This document shows positions 46,771-55,415 of a DNA stretch of 64,000 bases, piece after piece. The notes beneath the pieces were generated by a model. The model was given only the letters and a program-made list of their open reading frames with translations, was not told the origin of the DNA and did no database searches. How positions within the stretch are numbered: the first letter of the stretch is position 1; the number at the start of each line of letters is the position of its first letter. Source of the stretch: JAWKOK01 sp963848115 (GTDB lineage Bacteria > Chloroflexota > Anaerolineae > Caldilineales > Caldilineaceae); NCBI GenBank assembly GCA_963848115.1, contig CAWKCP010000007.1, forward strand, positions 620,001-684,000, written 5' to 3'. The position numbers were made by a program, and so were the translations under genes.

Positions 46771-47646
46771 ATGACTGAGCAGCAGAGCAACCCAAGTACC
46801 ACCAGCCAGATCGGAAACATTCGTGCCCACACGAATTTTCAAGCCATTGACGCCACATTCTTTAACCTCACCGACACGAACGGCCGCGCAATCGCCGGCC
46901 TGATGTTGCTGCTCGATCGAATGAATCGGCCCGTACGCGCGGAACTGCATTTCTATGAAGAGATAGACGGATTTCTACGCGACAATACGATTCGCCAAGC
47001 ACAGGCCATCCTCCAAGAAAGATACTACAGCCGCGAACCGGTGACATTGCGCGTCATGTATGTTTTCCAGGACCGTAACAGCTATGATGTGACTTTGCCC
47101 GAGCCTGGCAACATGACAGATCAAAAACCTGCGGCGAAGAAGTCGCACTGGAAGACGATTGCCGCCGTCGCTGCCGCCGTTGTGCTGGTGATCGCCATTG
47201 GGTGGGCCGCCAGCCGCATGCTGAACGGCGGCTCCGATGCTCAGGTAGCTGCTGAGGCGCCAATCCAGGAGACGCCAGCCGGTGGAGACGCAACCGGCGA
47301 AACACCGGCGGAGACAGAAGAGTCTACGATTGCCTCCGAGGTGACGCCGATGCAAGCAGGCAACCTGCCTGAAAGCACGAACGCACGCAGCGATCTCGCC
47401 GTGGGCATGCGTGCCTCCATCCTGCCCGGACTCCAGTCCTTCATTCGTACCGAGCCGGATGCGGTCGCCGGGGAAAACATGGCCATCTTCCAGGACGGCG
47501 ATTCGGGGCTACTCGTGGACGGACCAGTCATGAAGCCCGGCACATCAGACACGATTGTCTGGTGGCGCATCATGAGCGACGACGGTGTCGAGGGCTGGGT
47601 TCCCGCCAACACCAGCCAGTTCACACTCTTAGTGCCAGAAGAGTAG
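46771..47646 (+). CDS. single-pass membrane protein with SH3-like outer domain
   Basis: 291 residues. The N-terminal 115 residues are cytoplasmic and globular (FNLTDTNGRAIAGLMLLLDR, RPVRAELHFYEEIDGFLRD), followed by KKSHWK, one helix (about 128-148) and a Pro/Thr/Glu-rich spacer. The C-terminal part (205-291) looks like a bacterial SH3-like domain: GMRASILPGLQSFIRTEP, GDSGLLVDGP, WWRIMSDDGVEGWVPAN. A link from an inner domain to a wall-binding outer domain is typical of sensing or anchoring proteins. The linker and SH3 pattern tie it to the 1204-residue protein nearby. Confidence 0.68.
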   Translation: MTEQQSNPSTTSQIGNIRAHTNFQAIDATFFNLTDTNGRAIAGLMLLLDRMNRPVRAELHFYEEIDGFLRDNTIRQAQAILQERYYSREPVTLRVMYVFQDRNSYDVTLPEPGNMTDQKPAAKKSHWKTIAAVAAAVVLVIAIGWAASRMLNGGSDAQVAAEAPIQETPAGGDATGETPAETEESTIASEVTPMQAGNLPESTNARSDLAVGMRASILPGLQSFIRTEPDAVAGENMAIFQDGDSGLLVDGPVMKPGTSDTIVWWRIMSDDGVEGWVPANTSQFTLLVPEE

Positions 47647-47680
47647 TGCCAAAAGATTAGACATCGCTCCGAGGCCCGCA

Positions 47681-48820
47681 CTACTCTGCGTAGAGCAATG
47701 ACATCATCCTTCGATTCAAGGCGAGCCCCACTACTGCACCCTCAGCCAGGCGCTCGGCTGCAAGCATTCCATCCGCGTTCAGAAGCGCATAGGTCGAGAT
47801 TTCAAAGACCAGAGATTGTCCCGTTTGGCGGGCGCCCCCGTGTGCCGGCCTGTCATCCCCTAGATCCGCATCGACATCGACGACGATCTCAAAATGATCG
47901 CCACGAAACGAGACCCGTTGCACCGTGCCGGTGATGTCCGCGCCGATATCGGTGTCAGCGTCGACAAGCGTTGCTGCCTGGGGATGGACCAATAGAAGCG
48001 CCCGATCGGAAAATCTGTTGCGCTGAGAGCCGGCAACGAGTCTGAAGCGCCCGATGGATGTATGAACTGTGTGCGGATCGGCTTCGTCCACGCAGGCCGA
48101 AATCAGATTGTCAAAACCGAGAAAATGGGCGGCAAATGGCGTCGCAGGTCTCGTGTAGACAGTCTGCGGTGCGTCGATCTGTACTATCGACCCTTGATCC
48201 ATCAATACGATCCGATCGGCCACGGCATAGGCCTCCGCCTGGTCATGGGTTACGTAGATGGACGTGACGTCCAGGCGCTTCAGGATCACGCGTAGTTCAG
48301 TCATCAACGATTCGCGCAACGCCCTGTCCAGATTACCCAACGGCTCATCAAGCATGAGCAGCTCGGGACCCGGCGCGAGGCTGCGAGCCAGTGCCACACG
48401 CTGGCGTTCGCCGCCGCTTAGCTCAAAGATGGACCGACCGGCATAGTGTGCAGGCAGATCGATCAAGTCCAGCATCTCGATGACGCGGGCGTCAATAGCT
48501 GCCCGTGACCACTTGGCCATGCGCAACCCGAAGACGATGTTCTCTCCAACCGTGCGGTGGGGAAAGAGGGCAAACTCCTGGAACATCAAGCCGAAGTTGC
48601 GTTCATGAACGGGGATGCCGGCAAGATCTTTACCCTCGTAGTCAATTTCACCACTGTCGGCTGTCTCGAGTCCGGCGACGATACGCAACAAGGTTGTCTT
48701 GCCGCAGCCGCTAGGTCCCAGCAAACAGACGATCTCGCCTTTTTCAATCGAAAGGGAAACATCGCGTAAGATCGGCTGGTCCTGCTGGAAGCGCTTGTGC
48801 AGATGCTTGATTTTCAGCAT
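47681..48820 (-). CDS. thiQ: ABC transporter ATPase, thiamine system
   Basis: Powers the ThiP permease. The 379-residue protein has Walker A GPSGCGKTTL, Q-loop FQEFALFPH, signature LSGGERQRVALARSL, Walker B LLMLDEPLGNLD and THDQAE, then a C-terminal TOBE-like domain from about 245, which makes it longer than E. coli ThiQ (about 230) and more like FbpC/PotA. The gene follows the permease after 14 bp. The thiamine assignment rests on the TPP riboswitch ahead of the operon. Confidence 0.88.
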   Translation of the reverse strand: MLKIKHLHKRFQQDQPILRDVSLSIEKGEIVCLLGPSGCGKTTLLRIVAGLETADSGEIDYEGKDLAGIPVHERNFGLMFQEFALFPHRTVGENIVFGLRMAKWSRAAIDARVIEMLDLIDLPAHYAGRSIFELSGGERQRVALARSLAPGPELLMLDEPLGNLDRALRESLMTELRVILKRLDVTSIYVTHDQAEAYAVADRIVLMDQGSIVQIDAPQTVYTRPATPFAAHFLGFDNLISACVDEADPHTVHTSIGRFRLVAGSQRNRFSDRALLLVHPQAATLVDADTDIGADITGTVQRVSFRGDHFEIVVDVDADLGDDRPAHGGARQTGQSLVFEISTYALLNADGMLAAERLAEGAVVGLALNRRMMSLLYAE

Positions 48821-48834
48821 GGATGGTTGCTCCG

Positions 48835-50514
48835 CTAAAACTCGCCAATGTCGCCGATTCGGAATCGCTCAATCAGGATGATGGCCATGGCCGAGACAAC
48901 CATTAGAACGGTGCTCATGGCCAACGCCTGTCCGTAGTTCGCCAGCCCTGGTTGCCCCATCGCCCGATAGATGACCACCGGCATGGTGGGCATATCCGGG
49001 CGGCTGACCAGCAACGAAGCCCCAAACTCGCCCAGGCTGATGGTGAAGGCAAAGATTGCGGCCACCAACACAGCTCGAAAGAGCATGGGGACATCGATCT
49101 CCCACCACGTCTGCAACGGAGGCGCCCCCATGACCGCCGCAGATTCGCGAAGTCGCGGATCCAGGCTACGCAAGGCGGGCAGAAACGTTCGGATCACAAA
49201 GGGCATCGCAATCAAGGTATGGGCAATCGGCACCAACAGAATTGACGTGCGCAGGCTGCCCATTGAGATAATATAGCCGAAGCCCAATGTCACTGCAGAG
49301 GCGCCCAGCGGCAGCAAAAAAACCGGATCGAGCATTGCCGTGACTCGCCGTTGCGGTCCTGCCAACATGTAGGAACTGATAATGCCGAGCGTCAGGCTGA
49401 GCAACATAGTCATCGTAGCAAAGACAAGCGAGTTGCGCACAGCAATGATCGGCGCAACAAAGAAGGCGCTCTGGCGCCGGTTGACGGTTAGCTCCTGGTA
49501 GTAGCGCAATGTGAAGGTAGCCTCGCCCAACGTGACGCTTCGCCATGCCAGCGCCAGAAGCGGGGCAAGCAATAGCCCCAGGATCACGGCAAGGCTGCAG
49601 TATAGTAACAGCCGTTCACTCATCGACTCGGGGCGATGGCTGCTTCCTCGAACCGGTCGCATCTCCAGCGGCAGGCTGGCGCGCGCCTGGAGGCGAGTGT
49701 AGACAGCCATGACGGCAAAGGTGATGGCTATCTGGATCAGGCTGAGGAAGGCCGCCAACGGCAGGTTGAAGAACGTGACCGCCTGCCGATAGATCTCAAC
49801 CTCAAGTGTAGAGAACCGCAGACCGCCCAGGATGAGCACAACACCAAAGCTGGTGAAGCAGAAGAGGAAGACGAGTAATGAGGCCGCGATAATGCTCGGT
49901 GTCAGCAAAGGCAGTGTCACCTCTCGCCATAGACGCCTGGGATCGGCCCCCAGCACGGCAGCGGCCTCGGACAAGCTTGGACTCAAATTCGACCAGAAAC
50001 CACCCACTGTGCGTACGACAACGGCAACATTGAAGAAAGCATGTGCGATGATGATGATCCAGACCGTCTGAAGAATCTGGATCGGCGGACCGTCCAGGTT
50101 GAAGATCGACTGCAGCGTACGATTCAGCAGACCGGTGTTGCCCAGGAGTGTCGTAAACGCAGCCGCGACGACAACCGTCGGCATCACGAAGGGGATTGTG
50201 GTCAAGGCACGCAGCACCGACTTGCCCCGAAACTCATAGTGGGAGAAGGCATAGGCCAGCGGCAGGCCCAGGACCAGTGTCAGCAATGTTGACGCCAGGG
50301 CCTGCCATGTCGTGAACCAGAGCAACCGCCAGAAGTAGGGCTCGCGCACCATTTCACCAATGCCGCGGAGATCTAGTTCTCCATCTACAACGAAGCTGGT
50401 TTGCAGAATACTGGCCAGCGGATAGAAGAAGAACAGAACCAAAAACAGCAACGGGATTGAGTAGAGCAAATAGGTGAACGCACTGCGAGCAATCTGGCGT
50501 CTACCGGACATCAT
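48835..50514 (-). CDS. thiP: ABC transporter permease, thiamine system
   Basis: A doubled permease with about 12 helices. EAA loops for the ATPase are seen in each half (SEAAAVLGADPRRLWREVT and RESAAVMGAPPLQTWWEID). From ATG 50514 (AAGGA ahead; 50511 is equal) it has 559 residues. The open frame to 50670 is rejected because it enters a hairpin-rich spacer. Part of a thiB-thiP-thiQ operon under TPP control. Confidence 0.88.
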   Translation of the reverse strand: MMSGRRQIARSAFTYLLYSIPLLFLVLFFFYPLASILQTSFVVDGELDLRGIGEMVREPYFWRLLWFTTWQALASTLLTLVLGLPLAYAFSHYEFRGKSVLRALTTIPFVMPTVVVAAAFTTLLGNTGLLNRTLQSIFNLDGPPIQILQTVWIIIIAHAFFNVAVVVRTVGGFWSNLSPSLSEAAAVLGADPRRLWREVTLPLLTPSIIAASLLVFLFCFTSFGVVLILGGLRFSTLEVEIYRQAVTFFNLPLAAFLSLIQIAITFAVMAVYTRLQARASLPLEMRPVRGSSHRPESMSERLLLYCSLAVILGLLLAPLLALAWRSVTLGEATFTLRYYQELTVNRRQSAFFVAPIIAVRNSLVFATMTMLLSLTLGIISSYMLAGPQRRVTAMLDPVFLLPLGASAVTLGFGYIISMGSLRTSILLVPIAHTLIAMPFVIRTFLPALRSLDPRLRESAAVMGAPPLQTWWEIDVPMLFRAVLVAAIFAFTISLGEFGASLLVSRPDMPTMPVVIYRAMGQPGLANYGQALAMSTVLMVVSAMAIILIERFRIGDIGEF

Positions 50515-50659
50515 CAAATTATTCCTTAGCAGGGCATGGGATAGAAAGCCTACGGCGGTGATTGATGCCACCAAACGGGACGATCTTTCCATCGCCGACA
50601 CTCTTCCCTGCATGTATCGACTCGACTTCTGGAAGCGCAAATAACCGGATCCTTCGAAC

Positions 50660-50721
50660 GGCGCCGGCACGAATCACAAGCTCCTGGTGCAACCAGAGAG
50701 ACTCTGGTCCGTGCCGGCGCC
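50660..50721 (-). promoter_or_regulatory. intercistronic hairpin between thiB and thiP
   Basis: GGCGCCGGCAC (50660-50670) and GTGCCGGCGCC (50711-50721) pair, with a second small hairpin (CTGGT..ACCAG) inside. It lies in a 235-bp spacer and lacks a T-tract, so it may protect the upstream mRNA and keep the binding protein more abundant than the permease; that role is inference. Confidence 0.6.
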
Positions 50722-50749
50722 GGAAATTCATAACACTTGTCCGTCCTAC

Positions 50750-51841
50750 TCAACGCAGCATGGTGTTGGTCCATGCTTGGATCCAGCCCTCTCGATTGGC
50801 CTCGATAGCAGCAGGGTCGACTGCGGCAGGATCAGAAGGTGTTTCAGCGTACTGAACAAAAAGATCGGGCAATTCAGCAGTTGGCGAGACCGGGTAGACA
50901 AACATTTGCAGCGGCAGGTCTTCCTGAAAAGCATCGCTCAGCATGAAATCGATGAACTGCTCAGCCAACGCACGCTCATTCGTGCCATTGATGATGCCCA
51001 CGAATTCGATCTGGCGGAACGTGCCGTCCGGCGGATTGATGTTCACGCTGGCAGGCTCGGTACGGCCGTCTGTCGCGTAGAGCACATCGGCGGGTGGACT
51101 CGTCGAGTAGCTGATGACCAGAGGACGATCACCAGATCCGCCGGAGCCGACGGTGAAGTGATTGTAGTAGGCTTCGCTCCAACCATCGGTGATCAGCACG
51201 TCGTTTTCCCGCAGTGCAGACCAGAAATCAAGGTAGCCGTCCTCACCGAAATGGCTGATGGTGGTTAGCAGAAAGGCCAGACCGGGCGATGAGGCGGCCG
51301 GATTCTGAACAACCAATTGCCCTGCATATTGGGGCAGGGCTAGATCCTCGAGCGTCTGAGGCAAGGGCAGCCCTCGCTCGTCGTACCAGCCCTTGTCGGC
51401 GTTAATGTTGACATAGCCGACGTCAACCGGAATCAGCCGGTTCTGGGCATCCAGCTTGACGTCATCCGGCAGGTCTGACAGACGCGGGGAATCATAGGCA
51501 ACGAAAACATCGTCATCCAAGGCGCGGCTGAGAAACGTGTTGTCCACGCCAAAAAAGAGGTCCGCCAAGGGCGCCTCTTTGCTCAGTATCAGCTTGTTCA
51601 ACGCTTCACCGGCATCGCCTAATGAGAGAAACTGCACAGTAGCGCCACTCTCCGCTTCAAATTGTGCGATCACCTCTTCACTGATGCTGAACGAATCGTG
51701 GGATGCCAAGACCAGCGTTGGCTTGTCATTGGCAGCTGTCTGGCTACCTGCCTGGCCTTGGCCGGTCTCGGCCGCTGGCCGGCAGGCCGCAACAACCATC
51801 ATCATCAAGCTGAGCAAGCCCAGCACAATCGGTCGACGCAT
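50750..51841 (-). CDS. thiB: thiamine ABC transporter substrate-binding lipoprotein
   Basis: Captures thiamine or its phosphates outside the membrane. The 363-residue protein has a lipobox VVAAC (Cys20), then LVLASHDSFSISEEVIAQFEAE, SKEAPLADLFFGVDNTFL, VDVGYVNINADKGWYDE and YYNHFTVGSGGSGDRPLVISY, typical of ThiB/TbpA. It is the first gene behind the TPP riboswitch and terminator. Ahead of ATG 51841 lies AGGAGGATC. Confidence 0.93.
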   Translation of the reverse strand: MRRPIVLGLLSLMMMVVAACRPAAETGQGQAGSQTAANDKPTLVLASHDSFSISEEVIAQFEAESGATVQFLSLGDAGEALNKLILSKEAPLADLFFGVDNTFLSRALDDDVFVAYDSPRLSDLPDDVKLDAQNRLIPVDVGYVNINADKGWYDERGLPLPQTLEDLALPQYAGQLVVQNPAASSPGLAFLLTTISHFGEDGYLDFWSALRENDVLITDGWSEAYYNHFTVGSGGSGDRPLVISYSTSPPADVLYATDGRTEPASVNINPPDGTFRQIEFVGIINGTNERALAEQFIDFMLSDAFQEDLPLQMFVYPVSPTAELPDLFVQYAETPSDPAAVDPAAIEANREGWIQAWTNTMLR

Positions 51842-51880
51842 TCGATCCTCCTTCTGTTACGCTATTCGAAATCGAGAAGC

Positions 51881-51911
51881 AAAAAAGCCTTACCCGTGTC
51901 GGGTAAGGCTT
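51881..51911 (-). terminator. Rho-independent terminator of the TPP riboswitch
   Basis: On the minus strand AAGCCTTACCCG, loop ACA, CGGGTAAGGCTT, then TTTTGC. It lies between the aptamer and thiB, so it is the off-switch formed when thiamine diphosphate is bound. Confidence 0.88.
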
Positions 51912-51927
51912 GGCGTTTTGACTCACA

Positions 51928-52018
51928 TCCATCCCTACGCTGGCATTACCCAGATCAGGTTCACGGGTCGGTGACAGTTTGGTCACCCTCTCAGCCCGGT
52001 ACTTCCGAGCTCCCCCCT
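51928..52018 (-). promoter_or_regulatory. TPP riboswitch (THI element)
   Basis: Read on the minus strand, the conserved cores are all present: CTGAGAGGGTG (CTGAGA at 51989-51994), ACCCGTGAACCTGATCTGG, and TAATGCCAGCGTAGGGA. The order and spacing match the TPP aptamer. It is followed by a terminator and then thiB, so high thiamine diphosphate should stop transcription of the transporter. Confidence 0.96.
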
Positions 52019-52210
52019 AATCGCCGGTACGAAGGTTGGACCGGCTGAAAACCACATCGTTTTCTCTGAATTCTATTATTGACAAAATGAGTATAGCATA
52101 GAATGGAACGAGGGAAGTAATCCGGCATTCAGGTCTCTAGTCGGGTGGAAAGACCATTGCCCGACCCGCCAAGGCATGATAGGATCAACTCGAAAAAGAA
52201 GGAGACCTAT

Positions 52211-53191
52211 ATGAAAGCCCTTGTATTGAGCGGCGGTGGCAACTTAGGAGCGACACAGGTTGGCGCATTGTCGGCCATGATTGAACGGAACATCATACCA
52301 GAAATGATCGTTGGCTGCTCTGCGGGAGCGCTAAATGCAGCCTTTCTTGCCCGCGAGGTGTCGGCCCAGCACGTTGAGGAGCTGGCAGAGATCTGGCGAG
52401 CCATCACCCGAGATGTTATCTATCCCGGCACGCGGCTGGGGGCATTCTGGCGCTTCGTCACCGGCAAGGACAGCCTCTACGACAATCGTCCCTTTTTCGA
52501 CTTTCTGCAACGGGGCGGCATCACGCCTGCAGTCATATTCGCCCACTATCTGCCGATACGGCTGTACATCACGGCCACGCGTATATCGGCAGGCGAGTTG
52601 CACGTATTTGGCGACAATCCCAGCGATCGTCTCATCGATGCACTGATGGCTAGCACAGCGCTGCCTCCCATGCACCCGCCCTGGGAGGTAGCCGGCGAAC
52701 TCTATACTGACGGCGGCACGATCACGCCACTGCCACTGCGCGTTGCGCTGGAGCGTGGGGCCACTGAAATCTATGCTTTGCACGTCGTCAGCAGCGACAC
52801 GATTCGCAACCCCGAGGCCATCCGGGGCGTCACCACCGTGGCCACAACCAGCATCAACACCATGCTTCGTCTGCAAGCAGAACACGACCTGCTATTGGCT
52901 GAAGTGGCTCGACGTGTCAAGTTGCACTACATCCCGTTGACCATTGAGGAGTCACCTGACGCATTGGACTTCGACAAAGCGGATCGGCTCATGGAACTGG
53001 GCATGGTGGCCGCTGAACGATATTTCGATTCCATCGGTCTGTCTCGCCCTGATCGGGCCACGTCTTGGTGGCAACGGCTTGCTGAATGGCGTCGTCAATC
53101 GGACGAGATTGATGAGTCCGCCTCGTCGCCGACCAAAGCATCAGTCGGTGGACTGGACGCCTCGAGTGAATCCGTAAATGCACCGAATTAG
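52211..53191 (+). CDS. patatin-like phospholipase
   Basis: A 326-residue Ser-Asp acyl hydrolase of the RssA/patatin type. GGGNLGATQVGAL forms the oxyanion loop, GCSAGA holds nucleophile Ser37, and YTDGG holds Asp167. The C-terminal 40 residues are Ser/Asp/Thr-rich and not needed for the fold. Start at ATG 52211 with AAGGAGA ahead. Substrate unknown, probably membrane lipids. After it, the 179 bp to the insertion element hold a GGGGCTTGCCCC hairpin and no gene. Confidence 0.92.
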   Translation: MKALVLSGGGNLGATQVGALSAMIERNIIPEMIVGCSAGALNAAFLAREVSAQHVEELAEIWRAITRDVIYPGTRLGAFWRFVTGKDSLYDNRPFFDFLQRGGITPAVIFAHYLPIRLYITATRISAGELHVFGDNPSDRLIDALMASTALPPMHPPWEVAGELYTDGGTITPLPLRVALERGATEIYALHVVSSDTIRNPEAIRGVTTVATTSINTMLRLQAEHDLLLAEVARRVKLHYIPLTIEESPDALDFDKADRLMELGMVAAERYFDSIGLSRPDRATSWWQRLAEWRRQSDEIDESASSPTKASVGGLDASSESVNAPN

Positions 53192-53496
53192 AGGTGGCGC
53201 CGCTTCTGGTCGTGCCTTCATCGGGGCCAGGCACATGGATCTGGTGAAGGCACGTAAGCCAATCCAGGAAAGTAGATACATGGTTCGCAGGAGCGGGGCT
53301 TGCCCCGCCCGCTCACCACAGAGGGCAGACGGGGGCCAACCCCGCCCCTAAGAAATCATGGTTCATGAATGACTCTGCTGCAAAAAGGTTTTTCTGGACA
53401 CGAATGACTCTACTGCAAAAAGGGTCGCGAAAAAGACGATTTCTTGGTAAACTGTCATAGACCCAATTTGTGGCAGTCTATCAAGGGAACTGAAGC

Positions 53497-55239
53497 ATGT
53501 TTCGAGCGAATGAGAAGCACCTGCAACCGAGCCTGATGAGCGACATATCGATGATGTTGGATGCCCAGCGAAAGCGGCTGCAAGAATCATGGGCGCCCGT
53601 GTTCTTTGAATATTGTTTTCGTCAGATCGACGAAGAGATTTTCGCCGTATTGTATACGGATGAGCCGTCGAGACCGAATGTGCCGGTCAATGTCCTGGTC
53701 GGGCTGGAGATTCTGAAGAGCGGCCTGGGCTGGAGCGATGCCGAGTTGTACGACGCCTTTCTCTTTGATATGCAAGTGCGCTATGCGTTGGGCTACGAGA
53801 GCCTGAATGACGGCTATTTTTCCATCCGTTCGCTCTACCACTTTCGAGAACGCTTGACCAACTACAATCAGAAACAGGGTATCAACCTGCTGGATGTGGC
53901 CTTTGAAGCCATCACGGATGAGCAGGTCAAAAGGCTGGAGATACGCACCAAGACCTTACGCATGGACAGTACGCAGATTGCCAGCAACATCAGGGACAGC
54001 AATCGACTCTACCTGTTGGTAGATGGAGTGAACCGACTCTACCGCATGCTTGACAGCGCAGACCAGGCAAGCTATGCATCCTTGTGTGAAGCGTACATTG
54101 AGACCGGTTCCAAACACTATGTGTACGGTGTTCGAGGTGGAGCGGCAACCGATGCTGCCCTGCGGGCTGTCGGTCTGGTGCTGGCCCAGATGCTCTCTGG
54201 CCTCAAAGAACAGTACGCCACAGATAGCGCTTACCAGACGGTTCAACGACTCTTTGACGAGAACTACTGCCTGGAGTCGGATGGGGTTGAACCCAAAGCC
54301 AACAGCGAGATCGGTTCAGGCGTCTTGCAGTCGTTGGATGACCCGGAAGCCAGCTTTCGACGCAAGAACGGAGAGGAATACAAAGGCTATGTCGCCAACA
54401 TCAGCGAGAGTTGTGATGAAGAGAACGACGTGCAATTGATTCTCAAGGTCCAGGCAGCGCCCAACAACACCGACGATGCGGCTTTGCTGGTCGAGGCTAT
54501 GCCCAACCTGGTGGAACGCACCGAGGTCGACAAGCTCTATACGGACGGCGGCTTTGGCAGTGATGATGCGGACCGAGTGCTGAACCAGCATCAGGTGGTC
54601 CAGATTCAGAGTGCTCTCCGGGGCAATGCCCCCGACCCCGACAAGTTATCTCTGGCCGATTATGAAATCGAACAGGATGCCGAGGGCAGACCGACCCACT
54701 TCACCTGTCCACAAGGTCAGCGGATCGAGGTGGAACCGGGACGAACCACCGGATTTCTCGTTCGTTTCGACCTCGACATCTGTGCCGGATGCCCTTTGCA
54801 GGCCATTTGTCGGGCACAACCGCAGAAGCGCGATCTCCGCTACACCATCAGCTTTACTCAAGAGGAAGTCTTTCGGGCACAACGCCGACGGCGACATCAG
54901 GACTTTCTCGATTCACCCGGCAACCCCAGAGCCGCCGTCGAATCGAGCGTTCGTTCCGTCAAACACCCCTTCCGCAACGGCAAAGTACCCGTGCGGGGCA
55001 TCTTCCGCGTCACCTGTATGCTTGTGGCTTCCGCTGCCATGTGCAATGTGCGCCGCATTCAGCGATATCTGGCCAAAAATGGCCCTTTTCGCCCCTTTCA
55101 TTCGATAATCTCGTCTTGTCGACCCCTGTCAAGGCTTCTGTCGCCCATTACTTGGCGAACAATGGCCTCTGGTCAGTTTCATCGACGGGTTCATCAGCGA
55201 CATCTTTGTCGCACTCGAATTTCATGCTTCAGTTCTTAA
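53497..55239 (+). CDS. IS1182-family transposase
   Basis: A 580-residue DDE enzyme. The N-terminus MFRANEKHLQPSL and SRPNVPVNVLVGLEILK are typical of this family. The catalytic residues are Asp157 (LRMDSTQ), Asp350 (LYTDGGFG) and Glu482 (AAVESSVRSVKHPFRNG); a cysteine cluster (CAGCPLQAICR) precedes the last. The family part ends near NVRRIQRYLAKN (about residue 528); the remaining 50 residues look unlike a protein domain and may follow a frame change near the 3' end. The enzyme should act on the GACTCTRCTGC ends found around it and on the MITEs elsewhere in the window. Confidence 0.9.
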   Translation: MFRANEKHLQPSLMSDISMMLDAQRKRLQESWAPVFFEYCFRQIDEEIFAVLYTDEPSRPNVPVNVLVGLEILKSGLGWSDAELYDAFLFDMQVRYALGYESLNDGYFSIRSLYHFRERLTNYNQKQGINLLDVAFEAITDEQVKRLEIRTKTLRMDSTQIASNIRDSNRLYLLVDGVNRLYRMLDSADQASYASLCEAYIETGSKHYVYGVRGGAATDAALRAVGLVLAQMLSGLKEQYATDSAYQTVQRLFDENYCLESDGVEPKANSEIGSGVLQSLDDPEASFRRKNGEEYKGYVANISESCDEENDVQLILKVQAAPNNTDDAALLVEAMPNLVERTEVDKLYTDGGFGSDDADRVLNQHQVVQIQSALRGNAPDPDKLSLADYEIEQDAEGRPTHFTCPQGQRIEVEPGRTTGFLVRFDLDICAGCPLQAICRAQPQKRDLRYTISFTQEEVFRAQRRRRHQDFLDSPGNPRAAVESSVRSVKHPFRNGKVPVRGIFRVTCMLVASAAMCNVRRIQRYLAKNGPFRPFHSIISSCRPLSRLLSPITWRTMASGQFHRRVHQRHLCRTRISCFSS

Positions 55240-55278
55240 TGTACAGTTCTTGCAGCAGAGTCACAGATGGACACAGAT

Positions 55279-55405
55279 GAGTCCACTGCAAAAAGCGGAT
55301 CTTGACACGAATCACGAATTTACACGAAATATGGCATGGTACCAGAGGGGAAAATTCGTGACAATTCGTGTAAATTCGTGTCTAGTCCCTTTTTGCAGTG
55401 GAGTC
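55279..55405. repeat. 127-bp short MITE of the GACTC-TGCAAAAA family
   Basis: Left end GAGTCCACTGCAAAAAG and right end CTTTTTGCAGTGGAGTC, differing at one base of the symmetry. The inside is rich in AATTCGTG/CACGAATT repeats. It forms the right border of the larger insertion. The next gene on the minus strand ends 10 bp beyond it. Confidence 0.75.
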
Positions 55406-55415
55406 ATGAATGGCC

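Larger units (their letters stand above)
53371..55405. mobile_element. IS1182-type insertion with nested MITE ends
   Basis: The outermost ends GACTCTGCTGCAAAAAGG (left) and the complement of GACTCCACTGCAAAAAGG (right) are flanked by the same 6 bp, ATGAAT (53365-53370 and 55406-55411). Inside, a second left end (GACTCTACTGCAAAAAG at 53406) and a right end (TTCTTGCAGCAGAGTC at 55247-55262) bracket the transposase gene, and a further left end starts at 55279. So an autonomous element appears nested in or next to MITE copies of the same family. Confidence 0.8.
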
